Source: an actinobacterium SCGC AAA044-N04 (lineage in GTDB: Bacteria; Actinomycetota; Actinomycetes; Nanopelagicales; Nanopelagicaceae). Taken from it: a DNA stretch of 64,000 nucleotides. The DNA lies in assembly GCA_000378885.1 (NCBI GenBank), contig KB900461.1, forward strand, positions 1 through 64,000, written 5' to 3'. The position numbers were made by a program, and so were the translations under genes. This document shows, piece by piece, positions 8,562 through 17,450 of this stretch (positions are counted from its first letter, which is position 1; the number at the start of each line of letters is the position of its first letter). The notes beneath the pieces were generated by a model that made no database searches, had not been told where the DNA came from, and saw only the letters and a program-made list of their open reading frames with translations.

Positions 8562-9809
8562 TTAGATCGCTAGCCAGAATGGATTTTCAAAGCGCTTAAC
8601 AAAGGCAGCCAGCCATTGTGCTGCCACCGCACCATCAATGGCACGGTGGTCAACTGAAACCGTGAAGTTGATGACGGAACGTATTTTGATTTCCCCGTCA
8701 ATCACTACCGGTTTTTGCTTGGCTGCACCAACAGCCAAAATTGCTGACTGTGGAGGATTTAAAATTGCAGAGAATTCATCAGTGCCATACATACCAAGAT
8801 TTGTAACAGAGAATGATCCGCCTTCAATTTCATTTTGCTTTAAGCGGCCATTACGAGCTCTGTCAATTAAATCGCCGGTTGAAATATTTAGCTGTGCAAG
8901 ACTCATGTGATTGATTCCCCTAACCACAGGTGTAATCAAACCATTATCTGTGGCAACAGCAATTGAAATATCAACATCACTAAATTGACGCAAAGCAGTA
9001 TCAGTCCAAATGACATTTGCTTGCGGAACATCTGCAAAGGATGCTGCAACAGTCTTTAGAATGAGATCAGTGACTGAGACTTTCTTGGGTGCCCATTCAT
9101 TATATTTTGCGCGAAAATTCAACATGTCATCTGCAAGCACTGGGGCTGAAAGATAGAAGTGTGGAACTGTTGTCTTGCTTTCAGTTAATCTGCGCGCAAT
9201 TGCCTTACGCATGCCAGAGTGCGGAATATCTGTAAAGCTTCCAGCAGGAATGACAACCGGAACTGCCTTTGCAACAGTAGTTTTTCCTCCCGCGATTGCT
9301 GCCTCTACATCCCGGCGAACAATGCGTCCATCAGGGCCTGTGCCCTGAATTGAATGTGCATCAAGACCATTTTCTTTTGCTAAACGACGAGAAAGTGGAC
9401 TGATAAATAAGCGATCTCCATGGTCTGTGTTTTTTGATGCAGGAGTGGCTACTGCTACAGGAGCAGCTACAGGTGCAGAAGTTTCAACAACTGGTGTTGT
9501 AACTGGTGCTGCGGCAACAGTTACTACACCTGCTTCAACCATCAATGCATCAATCTCAGTTTGTCCTTCACCTGCGGCAAGCAAGATTGCAATCGGTGCA
9601 CCGACTTGTACGAATGCACCGTTTTGAGCCAGGTACTTACCTAAAATTCCAGCAGTCTCGGCAGGAACTTCTACTAATGCTTTTTCAGTCTCGACTTCAG
9701 CCATTGCTTGACCAATAGTGAATGATTCACCCTCTTTTATTAGCCATTTAGCGATTACAGCTTCAGTTGCATTTGCCAAGACTTCTGGCATCCTCATTAT
9801 TGATGCCAT
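8562..9809 (-). CDS. Dihydrolipoamide acyltransferase (E2) of a 2-oxoacid dehydrogenase complex
   Basis: A 415-residue E2 with one N-terminal lipoyl domain (lipoyl Lys at K43 in VETEKALVEVPA), a low-complexity Ala/Val/Pro hinge, a peripheral-subunit-binding domain near 132-171 (SPLSRRLAKENGL, GRIVRRDVEAAI) and the catalytic acyltransferase domain with DHRAIDG near the C-terminus. The start abuts the upstream E1 stop (TAAATG), so E1 and E2 are co-transcribed. No E3 lipoamide dehydrogenase lies nearby; it must come from elsewhere. The acyl group (acetyl, acetoin-derived or branched) cannot be fixed from the sequence. Confidence 0.93.
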   Translation of the reverse strand: MASIMRMPEVLANATEAVIAKWLIKEGESFTIGQAMAEVETEKALVEVPAETAGILGKYLAQNGAFVQVGAPIAILLAAGEGQTEIDALMVEAGVVTVAAAPVTTPVVETSAPVAAPVAVATPASKNTDHGDRLFISPLSRRLAKENGLDAHSIQGTGPDGRIVRRDVEAAIAGGKTTVAKAVPVVIPAGSFTDIPHSGMRKAIARRLTESKTTVPHFYLSAPVLADDMLNFRAKYNEWAPKKVSVTDLILKTVAASFADVPQANVIWTDTALRQFSDVDISIAVATDNGLITPVVRGINHMSLAQLNISTGDLIDRARNGRLKQNEIEGGSFSVTNLGMYGTDEFSAILNPPQSAILAVGAAKQKPVVIDGEIKIRSVINFTVSVDHRAIDGAVAAQWLAAFVKRFENPFWLAI

Positions 9810-11999
9810 TTATTGATTACCGCCAAATCCGTTTTTCACGCGTGCAAGTCCAGCCACTATTTCCTCAACGCCGGCAAATGCAGCTCGTTCAAGCACCTTT
9901 GAAATACTAGGAGAAGCTTCTCCACCAGAGACGCGTTGCACAGGTTGGTCTAGCCAATCAAAGTAACGACGATGAATCTCATCAGATAACCATCCACCAT
10001 AAGAAGTGCCTAATGCGCCTTGTTCAACAATTAAGACATTGTTAGTTTTCTTTATGGAAGCTTCAATTGTTTCCCAATCGATTGATGCGCGATCGAGCCA
10101 ACGTAAATCAATTACTTCTGCATCCATCCCACTCTGTTCAACAGCGGCTAAGGAGTGTTTAACCATCGATAAATATGTTAGGACTGTGACATCTTTTCCT
10201 TCACGGCGAATGTTCGCCTTGCCAAATGGAATTTGATAATCGAAATCACCTTCAGGGGTATCTCCCATATCTTGATATAGATCAACGTGTTCCAGAACAA
10301 GGACAGGATCTTGCAATGCCAATGCTGCATTCATTAATCCAATGTATTCAGCAGGTGTGGAAGCAGCAACGATGCGCCACCCAGGACTGGTAACGAAAAT
10401 TCCCGCAGGATCCATTAAATGCTGTGAACCATACCCACTACCAATCGCAACTTTTGTACGAAGGACCAAAGGAACTGAATTCTGTCCACCAAACATGTGG
10501 CGAGCTTTACCGATTTGGTTGAATACCTGATCAGCTGCAACCCACATGAAATCCGGATACATAAATTCGACGATGGGACGGAATCGACCGTCTAATGCAA
10601 GACCGCCACCTAGACCAGCAAAAGCATTTTCACTAATTGGAGTTCCTAAAATTCGATTAGGATATTTTTTAGCTAAGCCTTTAGTTGCACCATTAGTTCC
10701 ACCATTTAATCGGTGGATATCTTCTCCCAGAACAACAATGCGCTCATCTCGCTCCATTGCCGCATCAATGACTCCAGCCACAGCATCAACAAATTTAACA
10801 TTGGTCTTCGCACCACCATCTTTAAGTGGCTCAAGTGTGCGTGCACCATTGAGTTCAGAGGCATCTCCCCGGACGCCCACGTTAACGAAGGAAACATCAG
10901 GCCACAGTTCAGGCCTAATACGGCGCTTTCCTGGGGCATCTGGATTTGGTTCAAGAAGGGCTGATGCAGCAAGTCGGTTAGCAGCAAGTGCTTGTGAGCG
11001 CACTGAATCAACAGTTGCTTGATCAATGAGGCCAAGCGCAATCATTTCATTTGCAACGCGTAGTAGTGGATCACGTTCGCGCCACTGAGCTTCTTCTTCC
11101 TTGGTGCGATATCCAAAGGCACTTCCAGGAAAAGGACCATTTTGGTGGAAGTAGCGATACACATCTGCCTCAATAACAACTGGACCTTTTCCAGTCCGCA
11201 TATGTGATTCTGCCTCTTTCATTGCAAGATGAACTGCAAGTGGATCCATTCCATCAACTTTCCATGAAGGAATACCAAATCCTAAGGCACGGCCTGAAAG
11301 GCGTGGCTCAGCAGTCACTTCGGAAACGTGGGTTGAAACCGCATACAAGTTATTTTCGATAAAGAAAGCAAGAGGTAATTTCCATGCTGCAGCTAAGTTC
11401 ATGGTTTCAAGTACTGAACCAATGTTTACAGCACCATCACCAAAGTAAGAAACTGTGATGTTGTTTGTTAGAGATTTACTTTGTGCCCATGCATTACCAG
11501 CGGCAAGAGGTACTCCGCCACCAACAATTGCATTTGTTCCTAGCGCTCCGGCTTCGAAATATTGAAGGTGCATGGAACCTCCGCGTCCACTGCAGTACCC
11601 TTGGGCTAATCCAAGAATTTCAGCCAGTGTGCGTTGTAAGACTTCTTGAAGCTCAGGTGTCACAAGATTTGTAACATCTAACTTTCCTTGTGAGACATGG
11701 TTAATTACTTTGGCAAGGAATTGATGGTGACCTCGGTGAGAACCGTTAATCGCATCGTGTGTTCCTAGTGAAACAATAGAACCCACCGCTCCACCTTCTT
11801 GACCAATAGAAGAGTGTGCAGGTCCATGAACTAATCCTTCACCTGCAAGTTCAAGAACGATTTCTTCAAATGCCCGAATTAGGTGTAACTGTCCAAGCAT
11901 GGTTTCAAGCAGTTGTGGATCTGCCTTCTTCCAATCATCTGCAGTCGTGACAATCTCAACCCATGGTTCACGGGCTACAAGGGGGGTGCGCTTGGTCAT
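9810..11999 (-). CDS. Fused alpha-beta E1 of a thiamine-dependent 2-oxoacid dehydrogenase
   Basis: A 729-residue fusion. The alpha-like half carries the thiamine diphosphate motif, GDGAVNIG near 187-194 ending in the metal-binding N near 217. The beta-like half starts near 395 (VKFVDAVAGVIDAAMERD, GEDIHRLNGG) and ends in a transketolase C-terminal domain. It decarboxylates a 2-oxoacid, or cleaves acetoin, and acylates the lipoyl group of the E2 downstream. AGGAG lies at the expected spacing before the ATG. It is divergent from the VOC-GntR pair, with candidate operators between them. Acetoin, pyruvate or branched 2-oxoacids are all possible substrates; the neighbouring butanediol-dehydrogenase-like gene favours the acetoin family. 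Confidence 0.9.
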   Translation of the reverse strand: MTKRTPLVAREPWVEIVTTADDWKKADPQLLETMLGQLHLIRAFEEIVLELAGEGLVHGPAHSSIGQEGGAVGSIVSLGTHDAINGSHRGHHQFLAKVINHVSQGKLDVTNLVTPELQEVLQRTLAEILGLAQGYCSGRGGSMHLQYFEAGALGTNAIVGGGVPLAAGNAWAQSKSLTNNITVSYFGDGAVNIGSVLETMNLAAAWKLPLAFFIENNLYAVSTHVSEVTAEPRLSGRALGFGIPSWKVDGMDPLAVHLAMKEAESHMRTGKGPVVIEADVYRYFHQNGPFPGSAFGYRTKEEEAQWRERDPLLRVANEMIALGLIDQATVDSVRSQALAANRLAASALLEPNPDAPGKRRIRPELWPDVSFVNVGVRGDASELNGARTLEPLKDGGAKTNVKFVDAVAGVIDAAMERDERIVVLGEDIHRLNGGTNGATKGLAKKYPNRILGTPISENAFAGLGGGLALDGRFRPIVEFMYPDFMWVAADQVFNQIGKARHMFGGQNSVPLVLRTKVAIGSGYGSQHLMDPAGIFVTSPGWRIVAASTPAEYIGLMNAALALQDPVLVLEHVDLYQDMGDTPEGDFDYQIPFGKANIRREGKDVTVLTYLSMVKHSLAAVEQSGMDAEVIDLRWLDRASIDWETIEASIKKTNNVLIVEQGALGTSYGGWLSDEIHRRYFDWLDQPVQRVSGGEASPSISKVLERAAFAGVEEIVAGLARVKNGFGGNQ

Positions 12000-12063
12000 G
12001 TCGAGCTCCTAGGGGCAGAAATAATTCACTTATAAATTAAGTTCGAGAGAACAGTAAACCCAG

Positions 12064-12137
12064 ATTGCATCCAATCGCAAGGTTTTAGCCCCAAATTCTT
12101 CCCTTTAGGTGGTAAATAGGGCTAGATTGTATCCAAT
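12064..12137. promoter_or_regulatory. Paired ATTGYATCCAAT sites, candidate GntR operators
   Basis: ATTGCATCCAAT (12064-12075) and ATTGTATCCAAT (12126-12137) differ at one base and are near-palindromic (ATTG...CAAT). They flank the 157-bp spacer between the E1-E2 operon and the VOC-GntR operon. FCD-type GntR regulators often bind ATTGTATACAAT-like dyads, so control by the linked GntR protein is a reasonable inference. Confidence 0.55.
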
Positions 12138-12156
12138 TAGCAGAAAGGCGTGAGAA

Positions 12157-12684
12157 ATGGCTGGAATTCCAGGCTTAAGGGGTACCGAGCACATTGGCTT
12201 CACGGTCCCTGATCTTGATCAAGCCGAGCGCTTCTTTGTCGACGTCATTGGCTGTGAGCGCATTTACACCCTGGGGCCATTTATTAAAGATGACAATTGG
12301 ATGGCAGAGCATTTAGGTGTTCACCCACGAACAGTGATGCGCGAACTTCGATTCTTCCGTTGCAAATTTGGACCCAACTTTGAAATATTTCAATACGAAG
12401 CTGCAGACACTGCTGCGCCGCAACCTAAGAACTCAGATATTGGTGGACACCATCTTGCGTTTTATGTAGATGATTTTGATACAGCTTTGGAATATCTAAA
12501 AAATAAAGGCGTATCAATTATGGGTGAGCCAACATTAAGCAAGAGCCACTCTGAGGGTCAGAAGTGGGTTTACTTCACAAGTCCATGGGGCATGCAATTT
12601 GAACTTGTGTCTTTTCCTAACGGTAAAGCATATGAAGCTCAAGCGGCCACAAAACTTTGGCACCCCGCCCATCCGGAGTTGTAA
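12157..12684 (+). CDS. VOC (glyoxalase/bleomycin-resistance) superfamily protein
   Basis: A 175-residue protein of two VOC modules: HIGFTVPDLDQAERFFVDVIG near residue 12 and HHLAFYVDDFDTALEYLKNKG near 97, ending in WGMQFELVSFPNG. Conserved His and Glu residues (H12, E77, H97, E149 by position) could form a metal site. Members include lactoylglutathione lyases, epimerases and ring-cleaving dioxygenases, so the reaction is not determined. AGAAAGG precedes the ATG. It is coupled to the GntR gene through TAATG. Confidence 0.82.
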   Translation: MAGIPGLRGTEHIGFTVPDLDQAERFFVDVIGCERIYTLGPFIKDDNWMAEHLGVHPRTVMRELRFFRCKFGPNFEIFQYEAADTAAPQPKNSDIGGHHLAFYVDDFDTALEYLKNKGVSIMGEPTLSKSHSEGQKWVYFTSPWGMQFELVSFPNGKAYEAQAATKLWHPAHPEL

Positions 12685-13349
12685 TGCTAAATATTAAAAA
12701 TGAGACTGATCTTGCTCTAAGTCAGCAAATTGCAAATTCTCTGAAAGAAGAAATCCTTTCTGGAAAGTATCCTCCCGGAGTTCGAATTCGCCAAGAAGAT
12801 ATTGCAGAACAATTTGGTGCATCGCGTTCACCAGTTCGTGAGGCACTACGGATTCTTGAAGCAGAAGGACTTATTAATCTAGTGGCACATACCGGAGCAT
12901 GGATCTCTCATCTAAGTCTTTCTGAATGCGAAGAGATGTATCAACTTCGTGAACGAGTCGAGCCACTTTTACTTAGGTTGAGTATTCCTCATATTACTGA
13001 CGCGCTTATTGCCGAGCTGAAAGATCTTGTTTTGCAAATGGAAGCTACAACTGATGTGGAAACTTTTTTGAGATTGGATAGACAATTCCATCTACTTTCC
13101 TACTCAAAGGCTGAAACAGTTCTTGTAGGTGAGATGGTGAATCGATTATGGAATACAACTCAGCATTATCGACGTGCTTATTCTCAAATGATGGCGTCCA
13201 CTTCATTTAAACCAGCACACTATGAGCACCATTTATTGCTGGCTTCAATAATTAAGCGCGATGTAGACGATGCCGAAAGGATTTTATTTGGCCACATCCG
13301 GCGCACTAGGCTCGAATTAGCCCAGCACCCGGATGTCTTTAACTCTTAA
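12684..13349 (+). CDS. GntR-family transcriptional regulator (FCD type)
   Basis: A 221-residue regulator with an N-terminal winged helix (SGKYPPGVRIRQEDIAEQFGASRSPVREALR in two parts, about residues 26-57) and a helical C-terminal FCD ligand domain with metal-type residues (D in RLDRQFHLL, later H residues). The start at 12684 overlaps the VOC stop by one base (TAATG), preferred over an upstream in-frame ATG at 12657 inside the VOC gene. It probably controls the divergent E1-E2 and VOC promoters through the paired ATTGYATCCAAT sites, and perhaps the catabolic operon starting at 14574. Confidence 0.93.
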   Translation: MLNIKNETDLALSQQIANSLKEEILSGKYPPGVRIRQEDIAEQFGASRSPVREALRILEAEGLINLVAHTGAWISHLSLSECEEMYQLRERVEPLLLRLSIPHITDALIAELKDLVLQMEATTDVETFLRLDRQFHLLSYSKAETVLVGEMVNRLWNTTQHYRRAYSQMMASTSFKPAHYEHHLLLASIIKRDVDDAERILFGHIRRTRLELAQHPDVFNS

Positions 13350-14420
13350 TTAAGAACGCGGCGGAATGATTTTTTCAGCGCGTAGTTGCTCGAATAGATC
13401 AAAGAAAGAGTCTGGAGTTACTTGAACTTCTCGGTAACCCGCCTTGCGACTCTTACCCATGTCAGCAAAAGTTTCGACCTGACGACCTAAGTCAGCATCA
13501 GAGTGCCACCAGGAAGCAATTTCAGATGCTTTGTATGGCTTGAGGTTGTATTTAGAAACAATCTTTTCCCATTCAGCATCTGCGCCAGTCATGCGTGGCT
13601 CTAGAGGCGAAATTTCTCCAGGATGTCCTGGATCAGTTACACCGAAGTAGTCTGCAAGAAGTTTCCAGAGTTGTCGCCAGCGGAAGACGTCGCCGTTTAC
13701 AGTGTTAAAGGCTTCGTTCTTTCCTGCTGGATCCGTTGCAGACCAAACAGCATGACGAGCAAGCAAACGGGCATCAGTAACATCTGTAACACCGTTGTAT
13801 TGCTCTTTAGAACCTGGGAAAATAAAAGGAGCGCCAGTCTCTTTGCAGATGGAAGCGTAAACAGCAAGTGTTACACCCATATTCATTGCATTACCTAACG
13901 CCCAACCAATCATGGTGTGTGGACGATGCACTGACCAGGTGAATCCTTGTTCAGATGCAGACTTAAAGAGAATGTCTTCTTGTGTGTAATAGAAATTATC
14001 AATTGGTAGACGTGCTTGGCTCTCTTTAAATGGAGTCTCCATAGGAGTAGCTGCATAGGATTCAAATGGCCCGAGATAATGCTTCAGGCCTGTAATGAGG
14101 ACGGTGTGCTCCAGTGTGCGCTTTTGAGCAAAGGCATCAAGAGTGTTTTGTAGCATCGCACCATTAACGGCGATATTTTCTTTCTCAGTATTTTGTCTAG
14201 ACCATGTGCAAAAGAAAAGATGAGAAATAGGGAGGTCGGCAACAGCTGCAGCAACACTTGCTGGATCTAAAACATCTCCATAAACATGCTTAACACCCGG
14301 AATGATGATTCCCGGCTTACGGGAGAGCCCGTAGACAGTAAAACCCTTCTTCTGGAGTTCTTGTGCAATATTGTTGCCGGTAATTCCAGTTACTCCGATT
14401 ACAAGGGCGTTCTTGCTCAT
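13350..14420 (-). CDS. PRISE-like SDR family reductase
   Basis: An atypical short-chain dehydrogenase of the progesterone-5-beta-reductase/iridoid-synthase (PRISE) group. Markers are GVTGITGNNIAQELQKKG near the N-terminus, GLSRKPG, NGAMLQNTLDA, the Lys motif TGLKHYLGPFE and the Tyr in FYYTQED. These enzymes reduce activated C=C bonds or related enones with NADPH. About 356 residues from the ATG at 14420; a further in-frame ATG at 14432 is possible. It faces away from the SDR-ADH operon and shares its promoter region. The substrate is unknown. Confidence 0.82.
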   Translation of the reverse strand: MSKNALVIGVTGITGNNIAQELQKKGFTVYGLSRKPGIIIPGVKHVYGDVLDPASVAAAVADLPISHLFFCTWSRQNTEKENIAVNGAMLQNTLDAFAQKRTLEHTVLITGLKHYLGPFESYAATPMETPFKESQARLPIDNFYYTQEDILFKSASEQGFTWSVHRPHTMIGWALGNAMNMGVTLAVYASICKETGAPFIFPGSKEQYNGVTDVTDARLLARHAVWSATDPAGKNEAFNTVNGDVFRWRQLWKLLADYFGVTDPGHPGEISPLEPRMTGADAEWEKIVSKYNLKPYKASEIASWWHSDADLGRQVETFADMGKSRKAGYREVQVTPDSFFDLFEQLRAEKIIPPRS

Positions 14421-14453
14421 AGTCCCATCCATTCTGTGAATCTATTCAGGGTA

Positions 14454-14485
14454 TTGATGTTATGTGAGACTACACATAAAGACAA
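14454..14485. promoter_or_regulatory. Overlapping divergent promoters with a central palindrome
   Basis: The dyad TTATGTG-agacta-CACATAA occupies 14460-14479. Rightward, TTGATG (14454-14459) and TAAAGA (14477-14482) are 17 bases apart. Leftward, TTGTCT (14485 to 14480) and TAACAT (14462 to 14457) are also 17 apart. Both predicted promoters therefore share the palindrome as their spacer, so one bound repressor could shut off the PRISE-like gene and the SDR-ADH operon together. Confidence 0.5.
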
Positions 14486-14573
14486 GATACGGCTTAGAAC
14501 GTTCGCTCACACTTGACGCTTTGCGCTCGCAGTGCCAAACTTTTGGAAGTGCCGAGCCAACATTGGAGTTGAT

Positions 14574-15356
14574 ATGGGACGAGTAACTGGAAAGTCAATC
14601 ATCGTTACAGGAGCAGGCTCTGGCATTGGCGAGGGCTTTGCTCGCATCCTGGCGGCAGAAGGTGCAAAAGTCGGAGTCTGTGATCTAAACACAGCAGCGG
14701 CAGAGCGCGTAGCAAAAGCTATCAACGAGAATGGTGGCCAAGCATTGGCCTTGACTGCTGATGTTTCTAAGCGCGATCAAGTAAGAACAAGTTTTAAGAA
14801 CTTTGTGGATTGGGCTGGCTCACTTGATGTCATCTTTAATAATGCAGGATTTAACAAACCCATGCACCTCATGGAAGTTACTGAAGATAACTGGAATGCA
14901 ATCATGAACGTCAATGGACTTGGTGTTTTGATCTGCACTCAAGAAGCCGGCAAATACATGATTGCTCAAAAGAGTGGAAAAATTATTAACACTGCCTCCA
15001 TCGCTGGACGACAGGGTTATCCAGCTTTTGCTCCTTATTGCGCAAGTAAGTTTGCAGTCAATGCATTAACTCAAGCCACTGCCCGAGGATTAGCCGAGCA
15101 CAACATCACATGTAATTCTTTTGCTCCAGGTGTAGTAGATACGCCACTCTGGATTGATTTAGATCGAGATTTAATGGAGATGGGAATGTCAGAGCGTCCA
15201 GGACAGGCAACAGAAGAGTTCTCCGCTGGTATTTTGCGCGGACGTGCAGCTACACCTGCAGATTTGCAAGGTATGGCCCTTTTCTTAGCCTCAAGTGATT
15301 CTGACTATATGACAGGCCAAACCATCATGATTGATGGTGGAATGGTCCTTGTTTAA
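14574..15356 (+). CDS. SDR family NAD(P)-dependent oxidoreductase
   Basis: A classical short-chain dehydrogenase of 260 residues with the Rossmann motif TGAGSGIGEG near residue 11, NNAG near 90, catalytic Ser in TASIAGRQG and Tyr-Lys in YCASK. Acts on an alcohol or ketone; sorbitol/butanediol/acetoin reductases are the closest functional guesses. The start at 14574 has GGAG 5 bases upstream and is preferred over an upstream ATG at 14532. It is the first gene of a rightward operon with two alcohol dehydrogenases, a HIBADH-type gene and probably the ABC transporter. Confidence 0.9.
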   Translation: MGRVTGKSIIVTGAGSGIGEGFARILAAEGAKVGVCDLNTAAAERVAKAINENGGQALALTADVSKRDQVRTSFKNFVDWAGSLDVIFNNAGFNKPMHLMEVTEDNWNAIMNVNGLGVLICTQEAGKYMIAQKSGKIINTASIAGRQGYPAFAPYCASKFAVNALTQATARGLAEHNITCNSFAPGVVDTPLWIDLDRDLMEMGMSERPGQATEEFSAGILRGRAATPADLQGMALFLASSDSDYMTGQTIMIDGGMVLV

Positions 15357-15408
15357 ATCGAATTTTTAACGCATATCGACCATCTACTAATGAAATGAGA
15401 AGGAAAAA

Positions 15409-16386
15409 ATGAAAGCACTTCAATTCATGTCACCAAACACTATGGCTGTCAACGAGATTGCCATCCCAAAGATTGCTGACGATGAAGTACTTCTTGCCAG
15501 TCGATCCGTGGGAATTTGCCACTCAGATATCGAACTTCTAGAAGGCAGATACATCATTCCTTTTCAATATCCAATTATTCCAGGCCATGAGTGGTCTGCA
15601 GAAGTAATGGAAGTTGGAAGCAAGGTTTCAAAACTTAAAGCCGGCGATCGAGTCGTAGGCGAGTGCGTTATTGGTCAGGAACACTTTGGTTTTAGCATTA
15701 GCGGAGCAATGGCTGAGTTTTTCATCGCCAAAGCTGATTGGTTACACAAGCTTCCAGAGAATGTTTCTTGGACACAAGGTGCTTTAGTTGAACCGTTCTC
15801 TTGTGGTTATTACGCAACCGTTCGCGCCGACAATATGGATGCAAGTGACACTGTTGCCGTCTTTGGTGCAGGACCAATCGGTCTTGGAGTAATTGCTGCC
15901 TCAGCAGCAAAAGGTGCACGCGTCATAGTTATTGAACCCTCAGCTGATCGAGCAAAAGTTGCACTCAGTCTCGGTGCCGATGTGGTTATTGATCCAACTA
16001 AACAAAACACTAAAGATGCAGTTATGGAGGCCACACACGGTGTTGGTGCCACGATTGTTATCGATGCAAGTGGTCGACCAGATGCAATGGCAGCCACCCT
16101 TGAAGTTGCTTCATTCCATGGACGCGTTGTAATCATTGGCATCAGCGTTGGCGGAAAAGCACCTGCAGAGATGGGCTTGATCCAGTCAAAGGAACTGCAA
16201 GTGCGCGGAATTATCGGTTCTCCAGGGGTTTGGCCAGAAACCATCCGCTTCTTATCTCGAACTAATCTAGATCTTTCAAAGTTAGTAACTTCAAGTTTTA
16301 ATATCTCTGAAGCAGATAAGGCCTACCAGAAAGTTCTAACAGACAAGAGCCAAATCAAAGTTCATGTCACGAATTCAGGTAAATAA
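15409..16386 (+). CDS. Zinc-type alcohol dehydrogenase (MDR superfamily)
   Basis: A 325-residue medium-chain dehydrogenase with the catalytic zinc site C-H-S-D (GICHSDIELLEG) and GHEW, and the nucleotide-binding GAGPIGLGVIAASAAKGA. The structural-zinc four-cysteine loop is absent, the segment being replaced by a short ECVIGQEHFGFSISG stretch as in some sorbitol/threonine-type members. AGAAGGA precedes the ATG. The stop overlaps the next dehydrogenase start by one base. Substrate probably a polyol or secondary alcohol. Confidence 0.9.
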   Translation: MKALQFMSPNTMAVNEIAIPKIADDEVLLASRSVGICHSDIELLEGRYIIPFQYPIIPGHEWSAEVMEVGSKVSKLKAGDRVVGECVIGQEHFGFSISGAMAEFFIAKADWLHKLPENVSWTQGALVEPFSCGYYATVRADNMDASDTVAVFGAGPIGLGVIAASAAKGARVIVIEPSADRAKVALSLGADVVIDPTKQNTKDAVMEATHGVGATIVIDASGRPDAMAATLEVASFHGRVVIIGISVGGKAPAEMGLIQSKELQVRGIIGSPGVWPETIRFLSRTNLDLSKLVTSSFNISEADKAYQKVLTDKSQIKVHVTNSGK

Positions 16387-17450
16387 TGTCTTCAACTATG
16401 CGCGCAGCAGTACTGCACGACATTTTGGATTTACGCGTTGAGGATTTTCCAAAACCTTCTGCATTAGGTCCAGATGATGTTCTTGTGCACGTAAAGTACA
16501 ACGGACTTTGTGGCACTGATGCATCAGAGTATGCGAAGAGTTCGACAATGGTTCCTCTCAAAACTGCGCATCCCAATAGCAAGCACGTTGGGGCAACAAT
16601 TTTGGGTCATGAATTTATTGGCACTGTTGTCGAAGCTGGTTCTAGTGCTCAAGACATGTTAGGAAAAAGGATTGCATGCGGGGCCGGAGTTTCATGTGGC
16701 CAATGTTTACGTTGCAAAGAGGGACGCACAAATTTGTGCGATCACTACTACACGCTAGGACTAAGCATTCATGGAGGCTTAGCTGAATTTGTTGTGGCTC
16801 CAAAAGATATCTGTGTTCTTATTCCAGATGATGTGTCTGATGAGAGTGCAGCATTAACTCAACCTCTTGCTGTGGGCATTCATGGAGTTCGTCGTGCTGG
16901 TGTAAAAAAGGGTGACCAAGTTATTTTGCTTGGAGTAGGTGCTATTGGTTCCTTTGTATGTGTGGCTCTACAAAGTTATGGAGTCAATGTAGTTGCAATG
17001 GATATTAGTCAACAACGATTAGACGTTGCGACTCAACTTGGAGCAGACAGCACAATTTTGATTACTCCTGACATTACTCCGGCTGAAATCAAGGCACTCT
17101 TTCCTGCAGGAGCAGATGTTGTCTTTGAAACCTCTGGTGCACCTGGTGCTGCAGCACGCGGGCTTGCACTTGCAAAGCGCGGAGGAACATTAATGCTGAT
17201 GGGATTGAATAAAACCCCTCAGGACTTTCCATTTACTGATGCAGTGCTTCGAGAAGTAGTACTTCAAACAACAGTGGCACATGTGTGCAAAGACGATATG
17301 CCTGATGCTTTGGCGTTATTAGCATCGGGAACAGTTGCCAGACTATTAACTGATCGTGTTTATTCACTAGAAAACATTGGTGAGGCATTCGCAGCCCTAA
17401 CATCTGGCAAAGCTAATGGAAAGATTCTGGTTACTCCCCAAAATGTCTAA
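16386..17450 (+). CDS. Zinc alcohol dehydrogenase, (R,R)-butanediol dehydrogenase-like
   Basis: A 354-residue medium-chain dehydrogenase. The catalytic zinc motif GLCGTDASEY and LGHEFIG, a full structural zinc loop (CGQCLRCKEGRTNLC) and GVGAIGSFVCVAL are present. The insertion between the first zinc Cys and GHEF (PLKTAHPNSKHVG) resembles butanediol dehydrogenases. This gene plus the SDR and the fused E1-E2 could form a butanediol/acetoin route, although the adjacent sugar ABC importer argues for a polyol or sugar substrate. It overlaps both neighbours. Confidence 0.9.
   Translation: MSSTMRAAVLHDILDLRVEDFPKPSALGPDDVLVHVKYNGLCGTDASEYAKSSTMVPLKTAHPNSKHVGATILGHEFIGTVVEAGSSAQDMLGKRIACGAGVSCGQCLRCKEGRTNLCDHYYTLGLSIHGGLAEFVVAPKDICVLIPDDVSDESAALTQPLAVGIHGVRRAGVKKGDQVILLGVGAIGSFVCVALQSYGVNVVAMDISQQRLDVATQLGADSTILITPDITPAEIKALFPAGADVVFETSGAPGAAARGLALAKRGGTLMLMGLNKTPQDFPFTDAVLREVVLQTTVAHVCKDDMPDALALLASGTVARLLTDRVYSLENIGEAFAALTSGKANGKILVTPQNV

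Noticed and set aside
10546-11022. 158-residue plus-strand frame inside the E1 gene
   Set aside because: It is antisense to a well-conserved fused E1 coding region, has low-complexity Ser/Pro/Arg content and no recognisable family.
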